In this document: piece after piece, positions 10,919 to 25,424 of the stretch
How the letters are laid out: each line of letters opens with the position of its first letter
Position numbering within the stretch: the first letter of the stretch is position 1
NCBI GenBank assembly: GCA_016946835.1
Contig: JACVTC010000171.1
Coordinates: 62,001-126,000, forward strand
Direction of reading: 5' to 3'
DNA from: Neocallimastix lanati (nom. inval.)
Taxonomy: Eukaryota > Neocallimastigomycota > Neocallimastigomycetes > Neocallimastigales > Neocallimastigaceae
Length of the DNA: 64,000 nucleotides
The notes under the pieces: model-generated
Databases searched by the model: none
The model's input: the letters and a program-made list of their open reading frames with translations, nothing else
What the model was told of the DNA's origin: nothing
Made by a program: the position numbers and the translations under genes

Positions 10919-10989
10919 GAAATCTTGGCATAGTGGCTAGAGCTATGACCATGAATCGAACTACTTGGGTTCGATTCACACTCAAAGCA
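10919..10989 (+). other. tRNA-like sequence with Pol III box A and box B (tRNA-derived SINE or tRNA relic)
   Basis: Box A TGGCATAGTGG (10926-10936) matches the TRGYNNAGTGG pattern. Box B GGTTCGATTCA (10968-10978) differs from GGTTCGANTCC only at the last base. The spacing is 31 bp, as in tRNA genes, and T-runs (possible Pol III terminators) follow from about 10993. A cloverleaf does not close: the 7-bp acceptor stem (10919-10925 with 10982-10988) is mostly mismatched, the T stem has two mismatches and the anticodon loop lacks U33. Instead TGAATCGAAC (10952-10961) and GTTCGATTCA (10969-10978) form a perfect 10-bp hairpin. A SINE head or degenerate tRNA gene is more likely than a working tRNA. 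Confidence 0.55.
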
Positions 10990-12639
10990 AATTTTAATAA
11001 TTTTATTTTCATTTTCTAGATATTTCTTTCTGTAATTTCTTTAAGAATTTTATAGAAATTCTTAATAGCTAAAATTATATTTTATTCTATTTTATTCCTT
11101 CTTTTTATTAGTTTCTATTTTTGTGGCTAAAATCGGTTTTAAACGAATTTTCCACCCAGGTTTCCGTTACACTTAAACCTAGTTATTCAATAATGAATAA
11201 ATTGGTTTACTGGTGAACATTTGTATATAAAATTATCCTATTTTACAATATTAACTTGATATTATTAAACTATTATTTATTTCTGTTCTAAATTAACCTT
11301 TAGTTTTACATGAATAAAGTATTTTACATTATATTAATTATTTAATTCAATTTAAATATTGCTAAAATAATTTTTTAAAATATATTTATAATCTAATAAT
11401 TTCCCCCTAAAACTAAGTATTTAATATTATTACACCATTAATATTAGATGTATCTAAAACATCTCTTATAGATATGGTTTATATATTACCATTTATATAA
11501 TGGAAACCTTTCTCTTGAAGGGTGATATTATACCATCTCAATTTGTGTGAATACCTCTTATATATTGAGTTTTACATCACTTTCAATTATAATCTGCTTT
11601 ATAGATTAGCGTTAACTTTTATATATTTTCGCATTGTATTTTTAGCGATAACTATTAAAATAAATTGTCAATTATATATTGGTGCACTTGATAAATCATA
11701 ATCTTGGGGTATTAAAATTGATTGTATTTATAATTAATTATATTTTTCTAGTCATTTAAACTTATTAATAAATAATATAAATTGTTTCATAATTGATTAA
11801 AATTCAATCTTTCATTTAATTTTTTCTTGAAAGTTAATTTTTGTTAATTTTCACTATTAGGCTATTTTATTCATTTCCAAGATAATATTATTTTTAAATA
11901 ATTAGCTCAAAGAATCAGTAAAGTGACTTTTCTTTAATACTTTATAATTTTTATTTTATTTTGCCTACTTCTCTCTAAAATCCAAATTTCTAAAAGGATT
12001 TTATATATTTGGATTTTCTCATCATTATAATATTAATTATAGAAGTTTAATAACTTTAAAATATTTTTCAATCAATAAGTATAGTTCGTTGATGGATAAA
12101 TATCATCCATTTATATATAACTCATGATTATATTTATTATTTTATTATACCTTTCATCACGAAGATTTGCATTATGATTATATTGAATTAGTTATCTAAA
12201 CCTATTTCATGCTAGGTTTAATAATACTATTATTATTAGAATGTAGCCTAGGAATTACCATTCTATTATATTTCCCTTGAATATATTGGATGTTTTATTT
12301 TAAATTATTTCGTATGGGATCTCTGACATATAGTCTCCTCCATTATTGTAGTTTATATTAATATATACGAGTTTGATATGTATAAATACTCGTTAAAATG
12401 ACTATACTTTAAATAATGTGTTTTGTTCTTTAATATGAATCATTAACTAATATATGATTGTTTAAATTTTCTTAATTTATATTATTAAATTTTGTTTTAT
12501 ATATTCATTGGGAGAAATAGTCTATCACATAGTAGATTCCTTCATGTATAGATATATTATATTTCTAATAGCCAAAAGTTTATTTGTTAAAATATCAAAT
12601 TATAATTTTAATTAAGAGTCTATAGTATGAAAATATATT
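10990..12639. other. Noncoding stretch, unclassified
   Basis: No gene is supported. Composition is slightly less A/T-skewed than true spacer. It has a 'tttccccctaaaa' run (about 11400-11412; its complement could be a polypurine tract) and several TATA-like boxes. It leads without a clear border into repeat copy C and may be the decayed body of the same unknown element. Confidence 0.3.
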
Positions 12640-13112
12640 ATTTTCTTTTATATACGTTTAAGCGTGTTTTTTCTTATTAAATAAATATTTTTATATTTTT
12701 AGAATTTTTACTTATCCTGTAATAACTTCATTTTATCAATTGTATTATATTTTACGCGTTTTTTCATTTTTTCAATCTTGAATATTTTGAACAGTTTTAT
12801 TTGTCTATTAAGAATTGACATAATGAGCAGCTTTTATCATAATATAAAATTCAATTTTTTTTTTTTTTTTGACATAATATTGATTCCGGCAAAAGATTCT
12901 TTTTTTAAGAATTTTTTTAAGAGTCAGGAATTTATGGTTTATAATTATGTCAATTTTATTAATATATTTTATAATAAAGAGTAACTAGCACTTAATTATT
13001 CTAAATTAAATGTTTTTATATTAATACATTGTGGCTTATGCATTAATTATATTACAATATGTTTCAATACAATTGAAACTTATTTTTTATATATTTCACA
13101 TATCCTAACAAT
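12640..13112 (+). repeat. Interspersed repeat, copy C
   Basis: This is the longest plus-strand copy of the repeat also seen at 1-305 and inverted at 45060-45560. It begins near 'gtttaagcg', has 'acataatgagca' near 12820, 'ataattatgtcaa' near 12943 and ends near 'catatcctaaca'. A short frame (12778-12984) ends in 'VYNYVNFINIFYNKE'; the copy at 45 kb has the matching 'TYNYVNFINIFYD'. The repeat may therefore derive from a coding region, but no family was recognised. It carries a T run at 12856-12870. Confidence 0.65.
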
Positions 13113-13462
13113 AATAATATTATTATTTTTATATATTTTATATATGAAAAAAATAAAAAAATAATATTTACATAAAATTTATATATATAACTTTTATAAT
13201 AAAAATATACATATAAATTCTGAATAAAATAAAAAAATATACGAATTTTAATCCCTTAAAAACATATATACTCTAATGTATTTAGTAATTATTTTTGCCA
13301 GAATATTATTTATGATATATAATAAACTGTTGTATAAAAAATAACCGAAAATAAAAAGTGCTAATATTTATTTAAATTAGATTTAATATATCTTCATTAC
13401 TTTTTTGTACCAAATTAATTAAATAAAAATATATGAATAAATATATTATTTAATTTATTTGA

Positions 13463-13511
<49 letters not shown>

Positions 13512-13592
13512 ATCAAAGTAATATTTTTATAAAATTTATTTATACTTTTTTTCTAAATCCATTTATTTTTTAATTACATTACTTAATTTAAT
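13113..13592. other. 5' flank of the BuGZ-like gene
   Basis: A/T-rich sequence with an A run of about 40 nt at 13468-13508. No other gene or clear promoter element is seen. Confidence 0.4.
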
Positions 13593-13692
13593 ATGGGAAA
13601 AAAGAAGAAGAGACCTCAAATCAAACCATGGTGTTGGTAAAAATCTATTGAATTCAAATTAATAAGTGTTATATTCTTTTAAAAAAGATCTC

Positions 13693-13729
<37 letters not shown>

Positions 13730-15910
13730 TAAATCAATTAAATAAATAAATAATAATGAAGATTAATAATATATTAAATGAATATTGTTTGTTAAATTGA
13801 TTCACATCAATACTTGGGAAAGTATTTATATATAATAAATATTGATACTTTATTAAAAATATAAATCATAATAAAAAAGAAAAATAAAAATAAAAATAAA
13901 AAAAAAAATAAATAAATAATATAAATATTTTATCCATTTTAACTATTTATACAATTCAAATAATAATTAATAATTAAAAAATATGTTTTTTATTTTTGAT
14001 ATAATCGACAATATTAATATTTAATTTTTTTATATACTATTATTATTATTTATTATTATTCAAATTTAATAATTAATAATATTATTTATAAATAGAATAA
14101 TGGAGTAATAAAATAAATAATTAATTTAATATTCAAATCTATTAATTTATGTCAATTAAATAAGAATTATCTATTAGTTATAACATTTCATTATTTTTAT
14201 ATATTATTAATTTTAATTATATATTATGAATTTTATTTTTTATTATATTTATATATTTATAATGTTATATTAAAAACTCGTAACATAATTAAATTAAGGT
14301 ATTGTAATCGGGACTTTGAAGATGAAAATGTTCTTATTCAACATCAAAAAGCAAAACACTTTAAATGTGTTACTTGTCATAAAAAATTAAGTTCTACGAG
14401 AGGTATGGTTATTCACGCATCTCAAGTACATAATGAGGAAGTGACGAAGTAAGAAATTTATATGTATAAAATAAATAGAAAAAAATTTTTTTATTGATTG
14501 AATATTATTTCAAAATTAGAAAAGTATATTAAATATATATATATAAATATAAATATTATTAAATAAATTTAATATAAAATAATTAATTTATTAAAATCAA
14601 ATATAAGAGTGCCAAATGCATTACCTGGTCGTGATTCCACAGATATAGATGTTTATGGAATGTATGGTATTCCACCGGAAGATTATAAAGCACATGTTGA
14701 TAAAATTTCAGGAGCAGGACCTTCCAAGAAAAGACTTTTAAATTCAGAACAACAATCACAAGAAACAGGACAAAATCTTAATAATTCAACTGGAATATTA
14801 ACACCTGGTCAAACATCAAATTCATCAATTATACCTCCAGGAAGACCACCAGCTCCGACACCTCTATATTCAACTGTTTCACTTGTTAATTCAATGAATA
14901 CAATGGCACCAAGACCTAATAGTGTATACCAAGCACCACCTGTTATGCCTCCAAGGTATCCAATGGTACCTAATTTATATAGACCACCTGTAGCTCCTTA
15001 TTACAGGCCACAAATGGGTTATCAAAATGGAAGTATACCACCACGGCCAAAGTAATATATATATTATATATTAATAAAAATATTAAATTAATAATAAATA
15101 AAATTATATATATATTCATATAATCTTATTAATTTTTATTATTAATAATTTTTTTTTTTTTTTTAATTTTAATTTTAATAATAACAATAATAACAATAAT
15201 AATATAATCAGCATAAATCCATATATACCAAATTGGCAGAAAGGAAATACAATGAATATGACAGCACCACCCACTCTACCAGTTTATCCAGGAGCACCGT
15301 CTGCAACTGGAGCTCCTGGAATAGGTAGTGTAAGACCACCACCACCTATAGGAGGTATACCACCCCTAAATTCATCATTAAATACCAACGCAAATCCAGG
15401 TATTCCTGGATATAGTGCACCCAAACCTTCAGCACTAAATACTAATAATTCTTCCATTTCAATAATTGGAAATATACCACCTTCCTTACCACCTTCCAAT
15501 TTGGCATCAGTAACAAAAACATCATCAACAACAGCGATGAAGACAAATATTGTTTCAGGATCAAAACCAATAGAATCAGCACTATCAACATCATCAACAA
15601 AATCAAATGAAAATAATAAAATTGAAGCATTTTCTTCAAATAAAGAAACATCTGTTACAACGACATCATCCATAAAAGATAATTCAAATAATAATGATAA
15701 TAATAAATCGAAAGATACAGAAACTGCAATAAATGCAAATAATACTACAAATCCTACTAATGATTCTTTATCAGTAAATAGTGGAACTAATGCAACTGTA
15801 CAAGTTATATTTTCAAATAAAATTAGTGAATTTATATTGGTTTATTCAGATAACGAGGTATCGGTGGTAAGTTTCATATATTATAGTATATATTTAATAA
15901 CTATAAAAAT

Positions 15911-15943
<33 letters not shown>

Positions 15944-16062
15944 GTGTGCATATAATTAAATATTTATTAAATAATTTCTATATAATTATTATTATTTATA
16001 TAAAAATGTAGGAAGAAAAAAGAGCTAATCATATAAAATATAGATATAATCCAAAAGTATAA
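13593..16062 (+). CDS. BuGZ: BuGZ/ZNF207-like zinc-finger protein
   Basis: Five exons fit the reading frame: 13593-13636, 14299-14448, 14608-15051, 15212-15866 and 16012-16062, giving 447 residues. All introns have GT...AG ends (e.g. gtaaaa, gtaagaa, gtaata, gtaagt). The N-terminus 'KPWCWYCNRDF' with two C2H2 fingers (C14, C17, H30, H35; C38, C41, H54, H59) followed by 'VPNALPGR' and '[11 protein letters not shown]' is the signature of BuGZ/ZNF207. A long Pro/Ser/Asn-rich disordered region follows (about 70-410). The C-terminus 'DNEVSVEEKRA' matches the GLEBS motif by which BuGZ binds the checkpoint protein Bub3, and it is split by the last intron. In animals BuGZ stabilises Bub3, helps chromosome alignment and spindle assembly, and acts in the nucleus. 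The function here is inferred from the family. The start is chosen because the M-G-K-K-K-K start and the finger spacing match relatives. Confidence 0.9.
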
Positions 16063-16225
16063 CAGTATATATATATATATTAGTAATAAATTTTCAATAA
16101 TATATAAATAAATAAAATAAAAATAAAATGAAATGAAATAATATATAAGAGAATATTTCATTTAATTATCTTTTTTAATAATTAATTATTATCATTTCTT
16201 TTTTGTTATTTCTATTTTTCTGTTC

Positions 16226-16301
<76 letters not shown>

Positions 16302-17149
16302 ATTTGTTTTACTTTTATTAATTTAGTTATTTTTTAATATATTTAATTTTAATTATATATATATATATTATTTTTATTTTTATTTTTATAAATTTTATTT
16401 TTTTCTTTTCATCAATAAAACATTTGTAATTACTGTGAATATTTTTTTTCTATTTTATATTTTTATATATTAATATTTTATAATTATATACTTGTTTTAT
16501 TATATATATATATTTATTACATTTTTTTTTTTTATTTATTATTAATAGTCATAATTGATACGTATAATAATAAATATTTAAATAAATTTAAGTTATATTA
16601 TGATAATATAAAAAGTTTTTTTTATGAATTTATGTTTGAAATTATATGGAAATAGATAAATAAAAAAAAAAAAAAAAAAAAATTTCGGATATAGATTAAT
16701 ATATATATATTATATATAAAAGTTTTTGTTTCTTACTAATTATTTTTAAATTGTTTATTTATTAATTTATCTATAATTTGACAATCATAGCCATAATAAA
16801 ATTTATCTATAAATGATATAAAAAAATAAAAGTTTAATATAAACTAAATAAAATATATTTAAAAAATACCAATTGTATTGAAGATTTTTAATATTAAAAG
16901 ATTTCAACATAATTTTATAGCACAATTGATAATTAAAAAAAATTTTATTTTATAATATTAAATATACAGATAATGACAACATTCATTTACTTATTAAATA
17001 CTATTAATATATTAATTTAAACATGAAAATTGTATGATAAATTTTTTCTAATAAATTAACATTTTTAATTAAAGCATATAACTTTTATCAAAATAATAAT
17101 AATAAAAAAAATAAAATTATTAATTTTTAATTAGTATTTTTTTTTAGAT

Positions 17150-17194
<45 letters not shown>

Positions 17195-17592
17195 AAAAAA
17201 AAATAATCATTTTATATATTTTTTTTTATAATTATTCTATTAATTTTTTTATAATTTTAATTATAAACTTTATGAAAATTTTTTATTATTTGCTAATAAA
17301 ATTATTCACTCTCGTTTACTGTTTTTATTCTTGAGGAATGTATTAAATATAAAACTTTTGATGAAATTTCTTTATATTATTATTATTATTATTTATTATT
17401 ATTATAATTTTTCTTTTAATTTTTTTTTTTTTTTTTTTTTTTTATTGTTACTTTTGTTGCTACAATACTAATCTATTCACATTAAATATTATTTATCCTT
17501 TAAATAATATAAAACAATAAATAGTAGTACTTTTATTTTTATATTATATTAATTTATTTAATTTTAATTATTTAAGTATTTATTTTTTTTCT

Positions 17593-17639
<47 letters not shown>

Positions 17640-17877
17640 ATTTGTGTTTGCTCTTTTTTTTTTTTTTTTTTTTAAATAAAAAATTTATATTATTTGTTTT
17701 TTAATTAATTATTTAATTTTATATATATAAGATATTTTATAAAAATTGATTCAGGTATTTCATTTAATTCTATAAAAAAAAATAATAATAATAATAATTA
17801 ATATAAATTTTATATAAATTTATAAAAAAAATTTAAATTATCTATATGCATATTATACTAAAACTAACTAGTACTTA
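16063..17877. other. Spacer between convergent BuGZ and VMA13 genes
   Basis: Only 3' flanks are expected here. It contains (TA)n at about 16231-16268 joined to a T run to 16299, further T runs at 17156-17190, 17418-17443 and 17595-17637, and an A run at 16661-16682. No gene is supported. Confidence 0.5.
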
Positions 17878-19628
17878 CTACCAGGCGTGGAGCATGTACT
17901 TTTGTGTAGCACATAAAGCTTGGTATCTTACATCAGGATCTTCATGAGTCATTAATTCCATGATATGTTGTTTAGCACCAATATCTTGAACAACTTTCTT
18001 ACCTTCTGGATGATATTTTACATATTGACCTAAATCGTTACAAGCAACAGCAAGAATAACTGGGTCAGTGGAAGTACTGAATAATCTAGTTAAAACTTTG
18101 AGTAATTCATAGTTATTTTCATTTAATTTTTCAGCATTATTCTTCCAGAATTGTTCTGATTTATGTGGTGGAGACCATTCGAGCTTACCAGAGAAGACTT
18201 CAGTAGAGTATTCATCAAAAGTACTTAACTTTTGAATATTCTTACCAAGTTCTTCCTTTAAGTAAGTTAAGTCATCGGTAATTTCGGTGTCAGACCATTT
18301 ACGACCTAATAAAGTTTCACAGAATGGAAGCATTTTATTACCTAACATTGGAATCATGTTAGCACCTGGTGCTTTTTCTAACATATTTCTGAATGTTTGA
18401 AGAACAACACGAACAATCTTTTCCTTAATAGCACTCTTGGCAATATCAATAAGAACTGGAATAATATTATGAGTTTTGTTAATCACTTGACAAATACTTT
18501 CTTCAAATGTAAGTAACCAGATACTGAAAATAAGTTGATATTGTAATTGAGAGTTTGGATTTTTCTTAACTAAAACATTAACAATTCTATTTTTAAATAT
18601 TAAAATATATATTAATAAGTTTATTTTAAATTAAATATATTAAATAACTTTACTAATATATTGAATAAATTCATTTTATTACTATTTGACACTTACTTTG
18701 AAACACCATCACAGTTATTATAGAATTCCTTTCTTAAAGGAATAGCGGTTAAATAACTTTGAATGTATTGTGAAGCCAAGTCAACAACATCCATGTTACT
18801 AGAATCCAAAAGGTTAGTAACCCATTGGAAAACGGGGGTGTAATCAATATCAGTCACATGATAAACATTACTAAGTTTTGAAGCAATGATACGACCAGCA
18901 AGTAATTGAATTGTTTCATTGTCCTTAGATAATAATCTTTATAATAAAAATTAAATTTTGATAGTTAAATTTGTAATTATTAAATTATTAGTTAAAATAT
19001 AATACCATTTATACTTACTTGATGAGAATGTTTAAGTATTTTTCATTGAAATTTTCAAGTAATGAAACATTTTTGTCTTTATAAAAACAAAAATGTAAGT
19101 AAAATATTTAATAAATTGATATACTATATAAATAATAAATAATATTATTTACTTACAAGTAGCTTCATCAACTAAAGCTAAAGTTTTTTGAAGAGTTTCA
19201 TCTGTAGTAACATTTTCAGCAACAGCCATTAATGCATCAATGTACTTTATTATTTTTATTTAAAAATTATCATTTTTTTTTTTTTTTTTTATAAACATTA
19301 ACATATTAAAGAATATATATAAATATAAATTTAATAATTATCTTTTTTTGCATACTTCTGGAGTTGAATCACCTTTAGTGATGATAGAAGCTTGTTCAGG
19401 AGTAATGATATTGGCAGATGAAATGGACTTTTAAATAATTAAAAAAGAAATTTCATTTAAAATTCATATTCTCATATTACAGTAATTTATTTAGTTATTA
19501 AATCATAAATTACAATTTTATTGACTTACATCCCAAGAAATTTGGTTTTGAAGTAATTTTTCAACCTTTTCGGTTAAATAGAGATTGTGGGAAGAAATAA
19601 CTTTGGAATCAATGATTTGTTCTGACAT
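17878..19628 (-). CDS. VMA13: V-type H+-ATPase subunit H
   Basis: Six exons on the minus strand: 19628-19530, 19427-19356, 19244-19157, 19076-19019, 18936-18697 and 18586-17878, giving 421 residues with exact frame closure. Donors are mostly gtaagt and acceptors aag/tag. Subunit H is a regulatory part of the peripheral V1 sector. It is needed for ATP hydrolysis coupled to proton pumping and inhibits free V1. The family marks are 'WLLTFEES' in the helical repeat core, 'WSPPHKSEQFWKNNA' and 'LLKVLTRL' in the C-terminal domain, 'NDLGQYVKYHPEGK', and the closing 'DVRYQALCATQKYMLHAW'. Length is slightly short for the family (about 430-480). The N-terminus 'MSEQIIDSKVI' is the first ATG in frame after an A/T-rich leader. 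The stop TAG is directly followed by TAAGTAC, so a further 3' intron cannot be excluded, but the end matches relatives. Confidence 0.95.
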
Positions 19629-19843
19629 TTTTCTATTAATTTGTTTATTTAATAAATTTAAAAGTATACCGAATTAATACTTGTTATATATTCTGTGTTT
19701 TAAAATATAATAATGGAAAAAAAATATTATATATTATAAAAATATTATTTCTTTATTTTTGTCCTTTTAAATCAGTTATATAAATTTCGATATTTATATT
19801 TATTAAAATTTCCTTTTTCTTTCTTTATTTTCTTTAATTCCTT

Positions 19844-19910
<67 letters not shown>

Positions 19911-22838
19911 GTTTTGTAAATTTAAATTTATAATATATATTTTCGTCTTTGGATAAATATTTTAAAGATCTGAGTAAAATGTATATATATATATTTATTT
20001 ATATTTATATTTATAATTATCGTTTGATTTATTTCACTTTTTTGTTCATTCTTACTAATTCTTTCTCGGATAATCTTTGAATACTTCTCGATTTAATTTT
20101 ATTCAAGGTATTTTTAAAAAAGTTTATTATTTTCTAAGCGTATAAATGTTTTTGTTCTTATTTTTTTTTTTTATAACATATTATTTAATTTATTTAATTT
20201 TGTTTGGTTGCTTATTTATTAAACCGATTTAAATAACCCTTATAATGCTTATTGATTTATTTACATAAAATACTATTCAATAATTATTTATAATTATTAT
20301 TATTGCTCCTTACTTTAATTTTAAAATATTTTTTCCTTAGAGAAAAACTTTTTAAATGAAAAAAAAAAAAAAAAAAAATAAAAATAAAACTAAAAATAAA
20401 AAATAAATAAAAAAAAATATAGAAAAATAAAATAAATTTATTAATAATAATTGTTAATTAATCATTTACTTAATTAATTATTTATTTATTTATCATATTT
20501 ATTTATTTATTTATACATTTATTAATTCATGATTTAATAACATCCATTCCAATATTTGAATAAATTTATATTATTTATTCAGTGTTATTCAAAATATGGA
20601 AAAATTGATTTAATTAAAATTTTATATTAAATCTATATATTACTTTATACTATAAATAAAGATGATAAATATTTTGTTTTTAAAAAGTTTATTAGTATCT
20701 AAACATATTAAACTATATTAAATAAATTATACATATAATTTGAAGTATTTAATTTAAAAATCAATTTTTATATTACATTAAGTAATATATGGATAATATA
20801 TTATTAATTGAAGGTACTATTCATCTATATCAAATAGATTTAGGGCTAATTACATTGACATATAAAAAATCGATTTACGATTGGTTAATATTAACCTGAT
20901 TACAAAATCTTTTCTCTTTTCATTTATTAATTTATGTTTAAACAGCTATTATACAATTAAAAAAAAAATAAAATATATATTGGAAATGTATATTTAATAA
21001 AAATAGGTTAGTTCATCCACAAGAAAAAAAAAAAAAAAAAAAAAGGCATATATATGATATAAAATAAATTATTTTATTAAAATTAATTATTAAATTCACA
21101 AAAAAAATTCCACTTAATCAGCATTAAAATTACGAATTAAACATAAAAAAAATAATAAAATAAAATTTTCCTAAAAAATTTTTATTCAACAGATAAAAAT
21201 AATAATATTATTAAATATTCAAAAAAAATTTTTATTTATTTTATACATAATTATTCTAAACATATTTTAAAAAGGAAATATACTAGTAACTATAAAATAA
21301 AAATTAATACATTAATATGAAAATGTTATTTCAATAATGATTTAAAACTTTAATTTTATATAAATAAATAATTTATTTCAACTACTCAATAATACAATAT
21401 TTTTTATAAAAATTTTTATAAAATATTAATATTTATATTTAATAGATAATCATTATTGTATATAAACTAAATTTTATAAATGATTAAAGACATTTTTTAA
21501 TTTTACAAACAAATAATATATAGAAACATATATTTCAATAAATTCAATATATATTACCAATCATTTTTAAGAAATAAATAATATATATGCTTTATTAATT
21601 ATTATGTCATAATTCCAATCAGTCCAATTAATTTTTAGTATTAAATAATAAATTATATTCTGAAAAATATATTAGTTTAAAATAGCATAGAATTAATGTA
21701 CGATTTACATATATATCATTTAATACATATATATGTATTTCATGATAAAATACTTAAAATAGAGCTTGAAAATAATGAAATTAACAAAATAATTTATTTT
21801 ATAGGTATCTTTCAAAACTAAAATTTATTTATATTTACTTTATGTTTATAATAAATTTTATAATATTTTATTATAACTTTTCTTGAAAAATGCAAATACT
21901 ATTACTTATTTTTTTTCTTAATTTTTTAGTTTTACTTCTATACTTATCATTATAACTAGCAACGTTTAATTATATTTCATGTATTATTATTATTAATTTT
22001 AGTAGTTATACTATTAACTATTAATACTTAAAATTTTTAATGAATATTATTAAAATTAAAATTAATTATATTATGTCCTTTGATAGTTGATAAACTTTAC
22101 TCATTTTAATGATATGCCATAAAATCCATTATATAATTGGGAAAATTTTGATGGTTGATAAATCTTATTCATTGTCATTTTAATGATATTTTATAAAATC
22201 CATTTTATAAATGTGAAAATTTTATCTTTTTAATATTATTAAATTTTTATTAATTATTTTGAAAATAATCAAAATTATTATTATTATTGCTATTATTATT
22301 GTTATCATTGTATTGATTTATTAAAAAAAAATGTTATAAGAATATTAATATTATCATTCCTAATTTAATATTTTATTATTAATACAATTAACTTTTTTAT
22401 TTCATTTTTTATATATATATATATTTTTTTTTTTTTTCATTTTTATTTGAAATTCTCATATTTAATAAATAAAAAATATACATATTTACATAGTTTTAAA
22501 ACCATTAAAAAAAAAAATTAAAAATAAAATGAAATTAAATTTAAACTTATACTTTAAAAATACTTATTTTAATTATGATTTTTTTAAATTCAAATTCTAC
22601 TCCAACCAATCATTATTAAAGAAGTTAATTATAATTATTTTTTAAATATAATTTAGAATCAAAAATATAATATATAATCATAATTATTACAATAAAAAAA
22701 AATAAAAGAAAAAGAAATTTCAATACTAAATTTTGTTGTAAAATAATAAATTGAAGAAATTTAGTCTTATTAATTTCTTATTCTATTTATATTATTAATA
22801 TAATTCCATTAAAATATAAAAATTAATAATAAGTAATA
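19629..22838. other. Intergenic region between divergent VMA13 and ELP6
   Basis: The promoters of both genes must lie here, but no convincing TATA or upstream element stands out in the A/T background. It contains (TTA)n at about 19845-19908, A runs at 20360-20378 and 21023-21043, and two imperfect direct copies of a ~70-bp unit (22081-22149 and 22150-22223; shared 'ttgataaa..tt..tcatt', 'tttaatgatat' and 'ataaaatccatt'). No reading frame is supported. Confidence 0.5.
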
Positions 22839-23790
22839 ATGTACATACAAATTGATTCTGTAATTCCAAATCAAAATGGAAAATCAATTTTAATAGCAGA
22901 TACTGTATTTGCAGATGCATCTTTTTTAATAAATCATTATCTTAGTAAATCAATAAAAGATAAAGAAGGAAATGTCATATTGATATCTTTTTTTAATAAT
23001 TTTACCCAATATGAATCTATCCAGAAAAAAATGGGGAATAATTTAAAATTATATAAAGATTCCGAAAAATTGAATTTCATTGATGGAAGTATAATTTCCC
23101 AAACTGAAAATGTCACCTTAAATAATATATATAATAAAATTGAAGAATTATTAAATGAAACATCATTTACATCAACAACTATAATATTAGATGACATTAC
23201 TCATTTATTATATATTGAATATCCAATAAATGAAATTCTAAATTTTGAATATAAATGTCGTAATCTTTGTAACAAAGTATGTAAATTAAAGATATTTTTT
23301 ATTAAAATTGTAAAAATTATTAATATACATATATTAAAATGTGATTATAACAAAATTAAAAAATATATATAATTATATTTTTTTACTAGTATAATTGTAA
23401 TTTCATTGTAAAAATACATAAAGACATTGGTGATGATAAAGATAGTGATCCTATCTCAATAAATCATAATTATTTACTTAATTATCTAATTAATAATTAT
23501 GAATATATAATTGAAACAAACGAATTAGAAAGTGGATTTACAGATGATATACAAGGACAAGTAAAATTAATAATTTTTTTTTTTCATAAGAATTATATAT
23601 ATATTATATTTTACACTTTTATTCATGATATTAACAATTTACTATTATTAATAAAATATAGTTATCATTTGCTAGAGGTGTTTCCTGTACAAATTATGAT
23701 TTTAATCCAAGGTTATATCATTATAAAATAAATGAAAATCCTTCCTTTTCTAAATTCTATGCTAAAGGTTTAATTGAAGGAACTGTTTAA
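22839..23790 (+). CDS. ELP6: Elongator complex subunit 6
   Basis: Three exons, 22839-23276, 23390-23560 and 23662-23790, give 245 residues; the introns use gtatgt...tag and gtaaaa...tag and keep phase 0. ELP6 is a RecA-fold ATPase-like subunit. With Elp4 and Elp5 it forms the ring-shaped accessory hexamer of Elongator, which is needed for wobble-uridine modification of tRNAs. Family features are the N-terminal 'SILIADTVFADASFLINHY', then 'FNNFTQYESIQKKMGNNL' (compare the family's 'QSFSHY..V.QKLG' motif), a strand ending 'TIILDDITHLLY', and the C-terminal tail 'YHYKINENPSFSKFYAKGL'. There is no Walker A P-loop, as expected for Elp6. The remaining doubt is confusion with Elp4 or Elp5, but the small size and tail favour Elp6. 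Confidence 0.85.

Positions 23791-25424
<1,634 letters not shown>

Noticed and set aside
10485-10940. 151-codon plus-strand frame
   Set aside because: Antisense to the integrase fragment; the minus-strand reading has clear retroelement motifs.
10919-10989. Functional tRNA gene
   Set aside because: Box A and box B are good, but the acceptor stem does not pair, the T stem has mismatches and the anticodon loop lacks U33.
11402-11412. Polypurine tract of a second retroelement (complement of 'tttccccctaa')
   Set aside because: No LTR edge or pol remnant could be placed next to it, so it is only mentioned within the noncoding stretch.
15284-15673. Minus-strand 129-codon frame
   Set aside because: Antisense shadow of BuGZ exon 4, whose plus-strand frame, splice sites and family match are clear.
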